From: Calliphora vicina
Taxonomy: Eukaryota > Arthropoda > Insecta > Diptera > Calliphoridae
Reading direction: 5' to 3'
DNA: 64,000 nucleotides
Assembly: GCF_958450345.1 (NCBI RefSeq)
Contig: NC_088780.1
Location: forward strand, 35,735,667 to 35,799,666
How positions within the stretch are numbered: position 1 is the first letter of the stretch; every line of letters begins with the position of its first letter. Positions 22,257-34,016 of this stretch are shown here, in pieces. The notes under the pieces are model-generated. The model was not told where the DNA came from and searched no databases. It saw only the letters and a list, made by a program, of their open reading frames with translations. The translations under genes and the position numbers were made by a program.

Positions 22257-23431
22257 ATGTTATATAGAAAACTGTGTATAACGCACAATTTTGTTTGTTT
22301 CGTATGAAAAATCTTTTACTCCTCACTGTATTTCATCTATGCATTACAAAGTTTCGTTTACATTGTAAATATTTTTGGTTTTACTCATGCTTATGAGTTT
22401 TGTAGATTCTTTCCCATCAACAAAAAAGGAAAAAATTCATAATTTTTATAATTTATTATGCAAAATATTTTTTAAACAAACTGACTTTATGACTTTTGTA
22501 TGTTTGCTAAAGTCACCGTAGTTGTGGCTGTTGTTAAATACAGCAATTGTTGTATGAATAATTTAATTGTTTTATGATTATTGTTGATACTTTGTTGGCT
22601 GGTGCATACACGAAAAATTATGTGTTAAAATATTTAAAAAAAAAAAACTATTCTTAAACATTTTATTTTCACTTTCACAATTTCATATTAAATTAATTAA
22701 TATTGAATAAAATTTAATTTATAAACATTTTTAATGTTTGTTTAAAATTAATTTCGAAAGTTTGAACATAATTTCGAAATATTGAAAAATTATTGAAAAC
22801 TATTAAAATTTATTAATTTTTCTTAAGTTCTCCTTTTTAAATCTTTAAATTTACAGCACATATTATTATAACATTGAGTATATGTATGAAACGATTACTT
22901 GATAAATCTCAGTTAATAATTTTTAACACTAAACGTGTTAGGTTACTTTTTACCTACAATTGATTTATGTTAATCACTTAATTATAGCAAAAGATTGGAA
23001 GAAAAAAATTCCAATCTGAATAAAATAATTACAGAAAATATTTAATGGTTGTAAGTAATTTAGCTTCGTTTTAAATAGTAATTAGCTGAGTTACATGAGT
23101 ACTTGCTTTCGTAACATGTGTTTGCTCAATTTCAAAGTATTTTTTCATTAATTATAATTATATTTGCATTGTAACTCAGGCAAATGGAAAAAAATCAAGA
23201 GATAAAATCATTATATATTTCATTGATTACTTAAGCTATTTGAATTATTTTATATACGATTATTTATTAATCGGTAACCACTTGTGGAATTATATGAAAT
23301 TAAGAAAGAATACGATTATTATTATTATTGGTTGTATGACTTAAAAATGCGGGATTTACAAAATATGGCATATCTTGAACGCGGTTCTTGTTTTATTCTC
23401 ACTTAGTTAGGTACCAAGAAATTTATCTTCT
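22257..23431. other. AT-rich DNA, no gene seen
   Basis: There is no coding region. It contains the first copy of an exact 90-bp duplicated segment (22,414-22,503). Near 23,080-23,290 there are isolated motifs (gagttacatgagtacttg, cggtaacca) reminiscent of the GGTTACTCG repeat family. Confidence 0.5.
22414..22503 (+). repeat. exact 90-bp direct repeat, copy 1
   Basis: The segment beginning ccatcaacaaaaaaggaaaa and ending gacttttgtatgt is identical, base for base, to 26,519-26,608. The flanking bases differ immediately on both sides. Such identity is unusual in a window where other repeat copies are diverged. Confidence 0.9.
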
Positions 23432-23503
23432 TGTTTCGAAAATGTAGAATTTTGTGCCTACAAGGCGTCATATGCGGGAAGTTCTGCTTTACTTCTTTAA
23501 TTT
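23432..23503 (+). pseudogene. N-terminal fragment of a mauritiana-type mariner transposase
   Basis: The codons after an initiating-type ATG (atgtagaattttgtgcctac) correspond to the N-terminus of the mariner at 48,091 (MSNFVPMNRHMREFLLYFFN there). Here a stop replaces codon 2, and the remaining residues give NFVP.RRHMREVLLYFFNL. The fragment ends abruptly at the start of a mini-me copy. Confidence 0.7.
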
Positions 23504-23552
23504 GTACAAGTAAGAGAGCTATATTCGGCTGTGCCGAATCTTATATGTATAC
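23504..23552 (-). repeat. mini-me/DINE-1-like repeat, left part split by a foldback element
   Basis: It starts acaagtaagagagctatatt and includes the hairpin attcggctgtgccgaat, then cttat plus the 8-bp target atgtatac, where the foldback element 23,553-25,746 interrupts it. The rest of the copy resumes at 25,747. Confidence 0.8.
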
Positions 23553-25746
23553 TAGAGTGACAATCAGTTGTATGGAAAAAAATTTTTGTTAAAATATTAA
23601 AGAGTGCCGGGTGGAATATTGTGACACTAGGCCTAAATGTTAAGTGCTGAAAATTTGAGCCAAATCGGGTAACGATTTCTGGACGCGCATCGATGTCAAA
23701 GTTCAGATATATGCAAAATTTTACTGTTAATATGGAATAAATAGGTGAAACTCGTTAACTTTCTGCATTGTTTTCTAGAAATGTGTAGATTTATTTATAT
23801 TAATGAATATTACATTAAAAAAAAAATTTGGAAATTAACCCTGTATCTCCTTTGGTTCAAAATTACCCAAAAACTGTATTATCGCTAAAATTAGAGAAAA
23901 ATGCATTTTTTTCAGTTTTTGAAAAAATTTTGCTACTAAATAAATACTTTTGCAATTGAATGCAAAAGAATCGAAATATGTACGTAATTATCGTTGTAAT
24001 GAGATATAAATGACAAAATTTGATTAAAAAATTTTAAAGTTATTACAAATTCGCCAGACCATTAACGTGTTTCAGGCCACTTGAACAAAAAATTTATTAA
24101 AAAAATTAAGATATTTCGAGAAAAATTAAAATAAAAGCTCATTTTTACTTAAAATATATCCATATTTACTTGTATATGAGTTTTTGTCTTCGTAGGGTAC
24201 CGTTAACCTATTTGGAGGGATGGCCAAAAAAAATAATTTTTTTTAACGTCTGTTTCAAAACTCCATATTCAAATTTTTAAAAATTTTGTTAAACAAATTT
24301 CAGATTTTTTCGATCATCACATTGGGGTTTATTGAGATCAAAATAGGGAATAAAAATATGAAAAAATTATGTCAATACCTCTTACAGTTTTTCCGTACCT
24401 GCGATTTAAATTTTGCGTTTTTCAAGAAAAACTAATTTTTTGTTCATATTTAGGCGAATGAGTCCAATTTCCTTACTGTTATAAATTTTAAGTAAAACCA
24501 ATTCATAATATTATAGTCCTTGTAATTTTAAATATGTTCTGAAAGTTTTACTAAAATCGGAAAACGATAACCTTTGAATAGTGAAGGTCAAAGGTCAAAT
24601 GTTTCAATATTTGGAATTTATAATGAAAATATAGCGAAATGTTATATATTTTTGGGCCGATTTTCATGAAACTTGAGGAAAATATAACATAAAGTCCAGA
24701 ATTTAAAATCACAGCACAAAAATGGAAATTAACCCTTAGCAGCACTTGGGGTCCAAATTACCCTCAACTTTTAAAATCACGAAAAACACAACAATTTTGA
24801 CCCCAAGTACTCTTAAAGGTTAAAATTCATTTTTGTACTGTTGTTGTAAATGCTAGACACCATTATATATTTTCCTCAAGTTTCATGAAAATCGGCCCAA
24901 AAATATATAACATTCGCTATATTTTCATTAGAAATTCCAAATATTGAAAAATTTGACCTTTGACATAATTTTTTCATATTTTTATTCCCTATTTTGATCT
25001 CAATAAACCCCAATGTGATGATCGAAAAAATCTGAAATTTGTTTAACAAAATTTTTAAAAATTTGAAAATGGAGTATTGAAACAGCCGTTAAAAAAAATA
25101 TTTTTTTTGGCCATCCCTCCAAATATTTTAACGGTACCCTACGAAGACAAAAACTCATATACAAGTAAATATGGACATATTTTAAGTAAAAATGAGCTTT
25201 TATTTTAATTTTTCTCGAAATATCTTAATTTTTTTCCTAAATTTTTTGTTCAAGTGGCCTGGCGAATTTGTAATAACTTTAAAATTTTTTAATCAAATTT
25301 TGTCATTTATATCTCATTACAACGATAATTACGTACATATTTCGATTCTTTTGCATTCAATTGCAAAAGTATTTATTTAGTAGCAAAATTTTTTCAAAAA
25401 CTGTAAAAATTGCATTTTTCTCTAATTTTAGCGATAATACAGATTTTGGGTAATTTTGAACCAAAGGAGATACAGGGTTAAGTTCCAAAATTTTTTTTTA
25501 ATGTAAAAAATAATATAAATAAATCTACACATTTCTAGAAAACAATGCAGAAAGTTAACGAGTTTCACCTATTTATTCCATATTAACAGTAAAATTTTGC
25601 ATATATCTGAACTTTGACCTCGATGCGCGTCCAGAAATCGTTACCCGATTTGGCTCAAATTTTCAGCACTTAACATTTAGGCTTAGTGTCACAATATTCC
25701 ACCCGGCACTCTTTGAAATCTAAAAAAAAAATCGGCTGTCACTCTA
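23553..25746. mobile_element. foldback element, ~1-kb inverted arms, 8-bp target duplication
   Basis: The element begins tagagtgaca and ends tgtcactcta, flanked on both sides by the 8-bp direct repeat atgtatac (23,545-23,552 and 25,747-25,754). Nearly the whole 2,194-bp length is inverted repeat. The left arm runs to about 24,760, the right arm from about 24,793, and the loop is short. For instance gccgggtggaatattgtgac (near 23,608) has its inverse near 25,690-25,711. The right arm lacks about 215-220 bp that correspond to left-arm positions of roughly 24,370-24,585. No transposase is encoded. An 8-bp duplication would fit the hAT or P superfamilies. A related but distinct element starts at 62,147. 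Confidence 0.85.
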
Positions 25747-26250
25747 ATGTATACCCTTCACAAAATTATACTTCAAAATAAAAATTTTAAATATTTTTAG
25801 GAAAACAAAATTTTTTTTTTCCAGTTGTTTTTTTTATTTTTTGGAAAAAAATTTTTTTTTTGTTTTTTCAATTTATTTTTTTCAAATTTAGCGAAAAAAA
25901 ACTTTTGGTGAACAAAAAAAAATTCGGATTAAAAAATATTTTTTCCGATTTTCCATTTTGACAACTTACTATGGTCTTATATACGTCGTTGCAAAGGTCT
26001 TTGAAATATCTATCATTAGATATCCATATTGTCTATATTAATGACTTAGTAATCCAGATATAGGTCAAAAATAGGTCAAAAATCGAGGTTGTCCTGATTT
26101 TTTCCCTATATCTTAGCCAATTGTGGACCGATTTTCTCGATTTTGAACTGCAAAAGATTCCGGAGATATTGATGTATGAATCGTGTATGTAAGTTATTTG
26201 GGGGCTTCGGAAAGTTGATTTCAACAGACAGACAGACGGACATGGCTCAA
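25747..26250 (-). repeat. mini-me/DINE-1-like repeat, right part
   Basis: Continues the interrupted copy: tatacccttcacaaaattat, A/T-rich filler, ttgacctatttttgacctat-type sequence in reverse, aatcgaggttgtcctgattt, and a (CAGA)n/(GACG)n stretch near 26,225-26,243 followed by acatggct. It diverges from the family after about 26,250. Confidence 0.75.
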
Positions 26251-28330
26251 TTCGATTTTAGAATATGAAATTTTGATAAAAAAAATAGGTCAAATTCTGA
26301 AGGTCGTAAGGGCGACATATTCGAAAAATAGGACATGTTTTTTATTCCAAAATGTTCTTCGTAAAGATACCTTACAGAAAAACATAAAATTGTTATATGT
26401 CTTAAATAAAGTTTTTTTTTGAATAAAAAAGAGTTATGTCACATTTTCGCCCAAAAAAAAAAAAACAAAAATCTACTATTTTTTGAGTTTTTATATTGAA
26501 AACCGTTTATTTTTGGATCCATCAACAAAAAAGGAAAAAATTCATAATTTTTATAATTTATTATGCAAAATATTTTTTAAACAAACTGACTTTATGACTT
26601 TTGTATGTAATAATTGATGTTGCTCTGAAATCGTTTGTATATTAATTGTAATTTAGTTGTCTAACTAATGAAATTTTAAAATTTCAATTTGCATATGCCT
26701 ATAACTCGGAAATTATAAAAATCTTTGAAATCGGATGGGAAACAAAGTAGAAGGTACTCTACTTTGAGCCCCCATAGCGTCGCCTGTTGCATTTGTAGGG
26801 CCACATTTTAATAACTTGAACTCGAATACTCCTTGGCTTCGCCCACGTCAAATTTTATACCAAATCGGACCAGTCGTTTAGAACAACTGGTACACTGTGC
26901 AATGGCCAATACCAATAACTCGAATAATGGAGTAACCATATTAAACAAATTTATTTATAAAGCATTTTTAATAAAATTCACACTGGTTACTTTAGGTATA
27001 GATGAGTCAAATAATCGAATAACCTCATTAAAACTACTTATTTTTACAATAATTTCTACAAATCAATAATTCCTAATATCGGTTATTATTAAAAGAACGA
27101 TTACTCGAATAATGAGGTAACCTAATATAAATATTCATGTAAATAGCATTATAACCAAAAAATACCAAAATGTTTACTTGTCAGATTTTAATTATTTTTA
27201 TGAAATTTTATAGGTCATATGTGAACTGTAAATAATACATATGTATTTACAACCACACTCTGTACACTTACGTACTATGTTTATCAATTAAATTAACCCT
27301 ACTTTTCTTTACTGTCAACTTCAAATTTCACAGCAGCAGACGACAGCAAACAGTAAAACATCATTAAAGTTTATGACCTACAATAAAATTAATTACAACA
27401 ACTATAAAAATTACAACAATATTTCATAACCATTAATTAAAAAAAAACAAAATGTTTAAGCAGACGGACAGGCAAGGCAGACAGACAAAAATAGCCAACA
27501 CAAAAAAGAAAGCTACAAACAAACTCTTTGTGTGAAATGGCTAAAGATGAATGAATTATTTTCAGCAGTCAAAATCCAAGTCAATGAACATAAATTTTTC
27601 ACACAATTAATCAAACAAAAAGCAACAAACGCAGCAAAACAAAACAGCTTAAATTTGCTACTGGATATAAAATCAATAGAGTTAGATGAAAATACAAACG
27701 CCAACATTATTGCTATAATACGACGATCGATTGCAGCGACTAACATCTGCATTGTAAAACAAAAAAATACAACAAACGAAAGGAAAAACAATACAAAATA
27801 TACTATTGCAATAGTGTGTTACAAAAGTATGCAAACACTCGTATGTATGTACGTTGTATTTGGCTATGAGTTTAGCCATAAATTTTTACGCGTATTGACA
27901 CAAAAAAAAACAACAATAAGACCAGAGAAACACAATGAATCAATGAAGCAATATATTGGTGCTGCAAAACAAACGACTTGCAACGCAATAATTCCATGTT
28001 CATGTTAGAAATACCATTATCTATCTCTACTACTCGTGGTATCCAGCAGTAGTATCTTGTCAAATACAAATAAAATAAAAAAATAAAATTGTTGAGATTT
28101 TATTATTGGTTTTTTATTAAGGGTGCGGTAAAAACAAAAGTACAAGCGTGACCAATTTTATCATTTAAGTGAAATTAGCCAAGACTGTAAGAGCAACACG
28201 CATTGGGAGACAGAAGTCTTATTGATAAAAATTATCTGTTTTTGTGTAAAAATTTCACAAATAGGATGTCTATATAAAATATTTAAAAACACTTAAGACT
28301 TTGAATGTTTTGTTTATATATTACTCTTCT
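26251..28330. other. mostly non-coding; one unrecognised 158-codon frame
   Basis: This holds copy 2 of the 90-bp repeat and a few GGTTACTCG-type motifs (near 26,915, 27,008 and 27,100). A plus-strand frame at 27,532-28,008 (158 codons) encodes a Lys/Asn/Thr/Ile-rich string with no domain that I recognise, and its composition follows the surrounding DNA. Near 26,750-26,890 there is a GC-richer patch (cccccatagcgtcgcctgtt, ggcttcgcccacgtcaaatt) that looks like a dispersed-repeat fragment. Confidence 0.4.
26519..26608 (+). repeat. exact 90-bp direct repeat, copy 2
   Basis: Identical to 22,414-22,503. The two copies bracket the block holding the mariner fragment, the split mini-me copy and the foldback element. 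Confidence 0.9.
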
Positions 28331-28339
28331 AATTATTCT

Positions 28340-30620
28340 TACTTTCTTACTTCAGTAATGGATTATTCGAATATTCGATATCCCTGATTTGCTTTTAACT
28401 CTTTGCGGTTGGGTGGTCACTTTACTAACCACCTTTTCTATAATCTTTAAAACATAGTTTATTTGCATCTATTGCCAGTTTGCTAAACAATTATATTGTT
28501 TGAAGTCATCGTTTATGATGTTTTGCAAAACTTTGCCGTCAGGGTGCTCTGGTTAGATAAATATATTAATTTGAAAATATTGTGGTTTTAAGAGACTTTC
28601 ACTCATTCAATAAAAAAAGCACAAAGTGTTTATTGTTCATCGAATTCAGCTTTACTTTGCTATTTCGAATTTAGTTATAAATCTGAGATTTTCAAAAAAA
28701 ATTATACAAAACAAAAATTGTTATCAAATTTTTAATGCCAACCGCCACGGTGGTTAGTAAACTAACCACTTCACTCCACAAAAATCCTTGGAATGGGGAG
28801 GTTTTTTATATTTTGATTAAAGTAAAAATGCAATTGTTTTGATTTTAAACTTATACACAAAAAAGCGTGGCTGAAAGAGTTATAGCACTATTGGGCTAAC
28901 GAATACCGGTTATTATTGAACAAAAAATATTTAACATTCGATAAATTTTTATTAGTTTTAGCATAGATTTTATCGCTAACTCCCGTTTTTAATTATTCTG
29001 ATTTGTCTGATGACGAATACTGGCTACATTTAAAAAATATTTATTCAAATAATCGACTACACGCTTTAAATTTAGTTACTGTAAATTATAGATTCTATAA
29101 ATAAACTATTTAAGCTAATTAAACAAAGAAATTGATATTTGTGATACCGAATACCGGTTACTACTGAAATCGAATATTCAAATAATCGAGTAACCGCATT
29201 ATAATTATAAGTTTTAACTGCGATTGCCTGAATAAAAGATTTTGTAAATAATATTGTCAATAAATTGGCCTTATGGCGAAAACCGGTTACTTTTAAATTG
29301 GTTTATTCAAATAATCAGTTCCAGCTTTAATTTTTTTTATTTGGACTTTGACGTGTGTAAACTATGTAGTTTAAAAAAAATTAAACAAACAAATGCACTT
29401 TTTTGGTACCGAATACTGATTACTTTTGTAATCAATTACTCAAATAATTGAATAACCGCATTTTTAATTTGTATGCAAATTTTGTAATTGAACAGTTTTT
29501 TTAAAAAAAAATCAACTGATGGTGAATTTCTTTACATTAAAATTTATTTATTTTATTTAGATTGTGTAAATAAACAATATATAAAAAAAATTAACTTTTA
29601 TGGTACCGAATACCAGTTACTTTTGAAATCGATTTCCCGAATAATCGAGTAAACGTATAAAAATTATTAATTTTCAACCAGATATTGTATCTAATACCAG
29701 CCCAATTATGAATAAAAAATTCCCCGGGAGTTTTTTCCCCATTGAATTTGAATAGGAAAAATGAGAAAAGGGAAAAAACTCCCAGAAAATTTTTATTCAT
29801 AATTGGGCTGTATATGTATTTGTTTAAACTTCATATACATATGTAAATTAGCATGATGTCGAATACCGGTTACTTTTAAAATTGTTTTATTGGAAGAACC
29901 GAGTACTAGTGTTATAAATATTTGCGTTATTTTAGATTTCTAAACCCTTTTTCTAATTTAAGTAAATTTATTGTAGCCGAATATCGGATACTATTGAAAT
30001 CGGTTACACGAATAATCGAGTAACCATATTAAAATAATTATTTGTTTATAAAAATTTTGTAACTTAGGTAGTTTTTTTGAAATATTCACATACATAAATC
30101 AATGTATTTGTTTGATGATGAATACCGGTTACTTTTTAAATTGATTATTTGAATAGTCGAGTACCCGTTTTAAAATTATATATTTTTGCTTAGATTGTAT
30201 AAATAAACTATTTAAAAAAATTAAACAAACAAATTAACTGTAGTTTTAACAAATACCGGTTAGTATTGAAACCGAATAATCGAGTAACCATTTTAAAATT
30301 AATAATTATTATCAAAATTTTGTAACTAAAATGTTTTTTTTTTTAATACTCATACAATACAAATAATGCTTAATGAGAATACTGGTTACTTCTAACTCAA
30401 TATATTTATGTTTATGATCGACTACTTAAGTAACCGAAGCTAAATTATTAATTTTCACTTAAATTGTGAAACTAAAACATTTTGATAAGAATCAATGAAT
30501 ATTTGCTATGTTGATAACGGTTACTTTAGGAGTTTTTTTGAAGAAGAATCAGGAAATTTTTGTTATGTAAATAATGGTTACATTAATATAAATTAAATGT
30601 ATTGAGATTATGTATATGTC
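28340..30620. repeat. tandem array with GGTTACT / CGAGTAACC motifs, ~130-150-bp units
   Basis: Degenerate units each carry taccgaataccggttacttt, followed after a few bases by attcgaataatcgagtaacc and then A/T-rich filler. Landmarks occur near 29,020, 29,150, 29,285, 29,410, 29,610, 29,865, 29,975, 30,120, 30,250 and 30,380. The conserved box contains partial dyads (accggt, attcgaat, ggttac against gtaacc). The left edge (28,340-28,900) is more degraded. A related array with longer units lies at 59.1-62.1 kb. Confidence 0.8.
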
Positions 30621-30721
30621 TAGAGCTTTTGTAAAATATCATATAAATGTTTATCCAGTAAAAACTCAAAAATTTAAAAAAAAAAAAAAAAATTTCAAAT
30701 CAACATAAAGAAACTCGTATT

Positions 30722-31637
30722 CATTGTCCTTATAGATAGCGGAGTCGATTAAGCCATGTCCGTCTGTCTGTTGAAATCAATTTTCTGAAGACCCCAGATA
30801 TCTTCGGTATCCAAATCTTCAATAATTTGGTCAGACATGCTTTCGAGAAGTTTGCTATTTAAAATCAGCAAAATCGGTCCACAAATGGCTGAGATATGAG
30901 GAAAAAACCAGGACAACCTCGATTTTTGACCTATATCTGGATGACTAAGTCATTAATATAGACAATGGATATCTAATGATATATATTTCAAAGACCTTTG
31001 CAACGACGTATATAAGATCATAGTAAGTTGGACCTACAATGGGTCAAAATCGGAAAAAATATTTTTTTAAACCGAATTTTTTCAATTTTCTGAAGACCCC
31101 AGATATCTTCGGCATCCAAATCTTCAACAATTCGGTCAGACATGCTTTCGAGAAGTTTGTTATTTAAAATCTGAAAAATCGGTCCACAAATGGCTGAGAT
31201 ATGAGGAAAAAACCAGGACAACCTCGATTTTTGACCAATTTTTTACCTATATCTGGATTACTAAGACAGTAATATAGACAATATGGATATCTAATGATAG
31301 ATATTTCAAAGACCTTTGCAACGACGTATAAAGATCATAGTAAGTTGGACCTACAATGGGTCAAAATCGGAAAAAATATTTTTTTAAACCGAATTTTTTT
31401 TTCACAAAAAAAATTAATAAACAAAAAAAAATTTAAAATTAAAAAAAAAAAAATTAAATTTTAAATAATTCGACAAAAAAAAATTTTCATAGTTAGAAAA
31501 AATTTTTTTTCCAAAATATGAAAACAGCTTTGGAAAAAAAATAAATTTTGTTTACCTAAAAATATTTAAAATTTTTATTTTGAAGTATAATTTTGTGAAG
31601 GGTATATAAGATTCGGCACAGCCGAATATAGCTCTCT
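30722..31637 (+). repeat. mini-me/DINE-1-like repeat with internal tandem duplication
   Basis: It enters at tccttatagatagcggagtc (after the TA-rich core) and ends with the terminal hairpin attcggcacagccgaatata. Between them, a segment starting ttttctgaagaccccagata is present twice (30,781 and 31,086), a tandem duplication of about 305-317 bp with few differences. The right end is complete, while the 5' (TA)n core is missing. Confidence 0.8.
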
Positions 31638-33294
31638 ATTTCTCTATTATTTCTTTCTAAACCAAAATTAGTTGGTCGCCTTAACTCTGGCACCCTCCTA
31701 AACAAGCCATAGAAAAAAGTTTTTAAAATCTCTTGTTCAAAAACAATATACTACAAAGATAATTATTTTACTACGAAAATCCTCTTAACAAACGGTTACT
31801 TGCATTTGCTACAAAGAGGAGGCAACTCCCTTTTTTCGTTTGAATTGTTGATTGCAACCAAAGAAAGATAAAAACACAAACACACACGTTAGATATGTAC
31901 GGCCGAACGAACAAACGACTATCGTCAGACTATTTCGACTATTGGCAGCAGGTACCAGGTAAAATGACCAGTAGTAGTAGTATTTAGTTGCAATTTCAAC
32001 GACAATGACAGTAAAATAGGTGGTGGCAGACAGTTGGCAATTGTGCTAGTACCCTACCAAAACAAACGAATGTGGAGGAGATAAATAGATATTTAATATG
32101 TACATTTGCGGTACGTCAACTCACTTAAACAAGACAAGAAAGAAGTAAAAAAAAAACTATAACGTAAAATGTAAAATGTAATTGACAAGCGTTACCACAG
32201 AAAGACACTACAAACACATCTTGTAGCGGTTATAAGAAATAAATTAAATCCTCTTAAAAATATATATTTTTTATCTACATAAAATTAAAAAAACAAGCTA
32301 AAATAGCGAGAGAAAAAACAATAATGCTAGAGCACGCATATTTGGCTTATTTATGGCCAGGGTAAGAAATTAACTCGTTTTCATGCTTTTAAAGCTAAAA
32401 AAGACATGAATTTTTTTCAACACATTTGTCAATCTTGTCTAACAGTTTCAATAAACGTTTAAATTGTAGTGTTTTTCAAAAACAGAAAAAAACATAAAAA
32501 ACAAACGTGAGTTATAAACATTTCTCCCATAGACTTTTAATTTTTATGACCACTTTCATGTCATCATCCTTGTCATGATGAACACTCACACACAAAAAAA
32601 TCCGTGCAGCACACAACTAATTACCTTAGAAACCACAAAACTTAAAACTGTTGCTGCGTGCAACATTTAGTGGTAATTGATTTTTTATTATCACTAGTTT
32701 TCTTTTTGCTTAATTTTTCACAGATTTTTGGTTTTGGATCATGAAAATCATTGTGGCCATATAATAAAATTGTTAATCACAACATGTTAGTTAAGCAAAC
32801 AACTTTCACAATTACAATAATATTGAAATGGATTTATGTTTAGGAGCAAACAAAATATTTAATATGGCAGATTACTAATGAAATGTGTAATTAATTGGCG
32901 GTATAAAATTTCAATTACTACATATTTGAAAACCTAGATGGACAGGCGAACTTAATTTAGCATTAAATGTCGTTTAGCTTGAAATGCTAAAAGAGATTCC
33001 GTTATTTAGTTTTGTAATGAAATCAACATCAATATTTAAAGAAAACCAAAGTTTCTTAAATGAAAAAATGTTCATGACGAACAAAAAATGTTCTTCATTA
33101 AATAAAATACTGTGTGTTATGTTGATACGATTGATTTAGAACTTTTTTTGAAACAGATTCAATAAATATTTTCAGTGTCAAAAGCTTTTTGATGAATGAA
33201 GCTATTTTAATGAACAACTTTCTTGAAGAAAAAGGATTTTCTAAACTAAAAAACAATCTTTAAAAAGCATTCTGGATAAAACAAATTTTTAGTA
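31638..33294. other. AT-rich non-coding DNA, no gene seen
   Basis: This looks like ordinary single-copy fly DNA, with a less AT-rich patch at 31,880-32,100 (for example ggccgaacgaacaaacgact and agtagtagtagtattt). No coding frame or element ends were found. Confidence 0.5.
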
Positions 33295-34016
33295 ACAAGT
33301 AAGAGAGCTATATTCGGCTGTGCCGAATCTTATATACCCTTCACCAAATTATACTTTAAAATAATTTTTTAAAATATTTTTAGGTAAACAAAATTTAATT
33401 TTTTTTTAATTGTTTTTCAAATTTTTTTTAAAAAAAGTTTTTTCCAAATTTTTTTTTAAATTTTTTTTTTTCAGTTTTTATTTTTTTGAAAAAAAAAATG
33501 TATGACAAAAAAAATTTTTTGATGAAAAAAAAATTCGGGTTAAAAAATATTTTTTCCGATTTTGACCCATTGTAGGTCCAACTTACTATAGCCTTATCTA
33601 CATCGTTGCAATGGACTTTGAAATATCTATCATTAGATATCCATATTGTCTATATTAATGACTTAGTAATCCAGATATTAATCAAAAATAGGTAAAAAAT
33701 CGAGGTTGTCCCGGTTTTTTGCTCATATCTCCGTTATTTATGGACCGATTTTGCTGATTTTAAATAGCAAACTTCTCGAAAGCATGTCTGACAGAATTAT
33801 TGAAGATTTGGATCCCGAATATATCTGGGGTCTTCAGAAAATTGATTTCAACAGACAGACGGACAGACAGACAAACAAACAGACGGACATGGCTTAATCG
33901 ACTCCGCTATCTATCCAGAATATATATATTTTATAGGGTCGGAAATGAAAAATGTAGAAATTACAAACGGAATGACAAACTTATATATACCCTTCTCACG
34001 AAGGTGAAGGGTATAA
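33295..34016 (-). repeat. complete mini-me/DINE-1-like repeat
   Basis: This is the most complete copy in the window. It runs from acaagtaagagagctatatt and the hairpin attcggctgtgccgaat, through A/T filler, aatcgaggttgtcccggttt and gcatgtctgacagaattatt, to the (GACA/GACG)n tract at about 33,853-33,890, then the (TA)n core ending tatagggtcggaaat near 33,945, and the end acgaaggtgaagggtata. Length is about 720 bp. It serves as the reference for recognising the broken copies at 7.6, 23.5/25.7, 30.7 and 55.4/57.8 kb. Confidence 0.85.

Noticed and set aside
33850..33892. Gln/Thr/Asp-rich coding repeat (DRQTDRQTN-type)
   Set aside because: This is the translated (GACA)n microsatellite of the mini-me copy.
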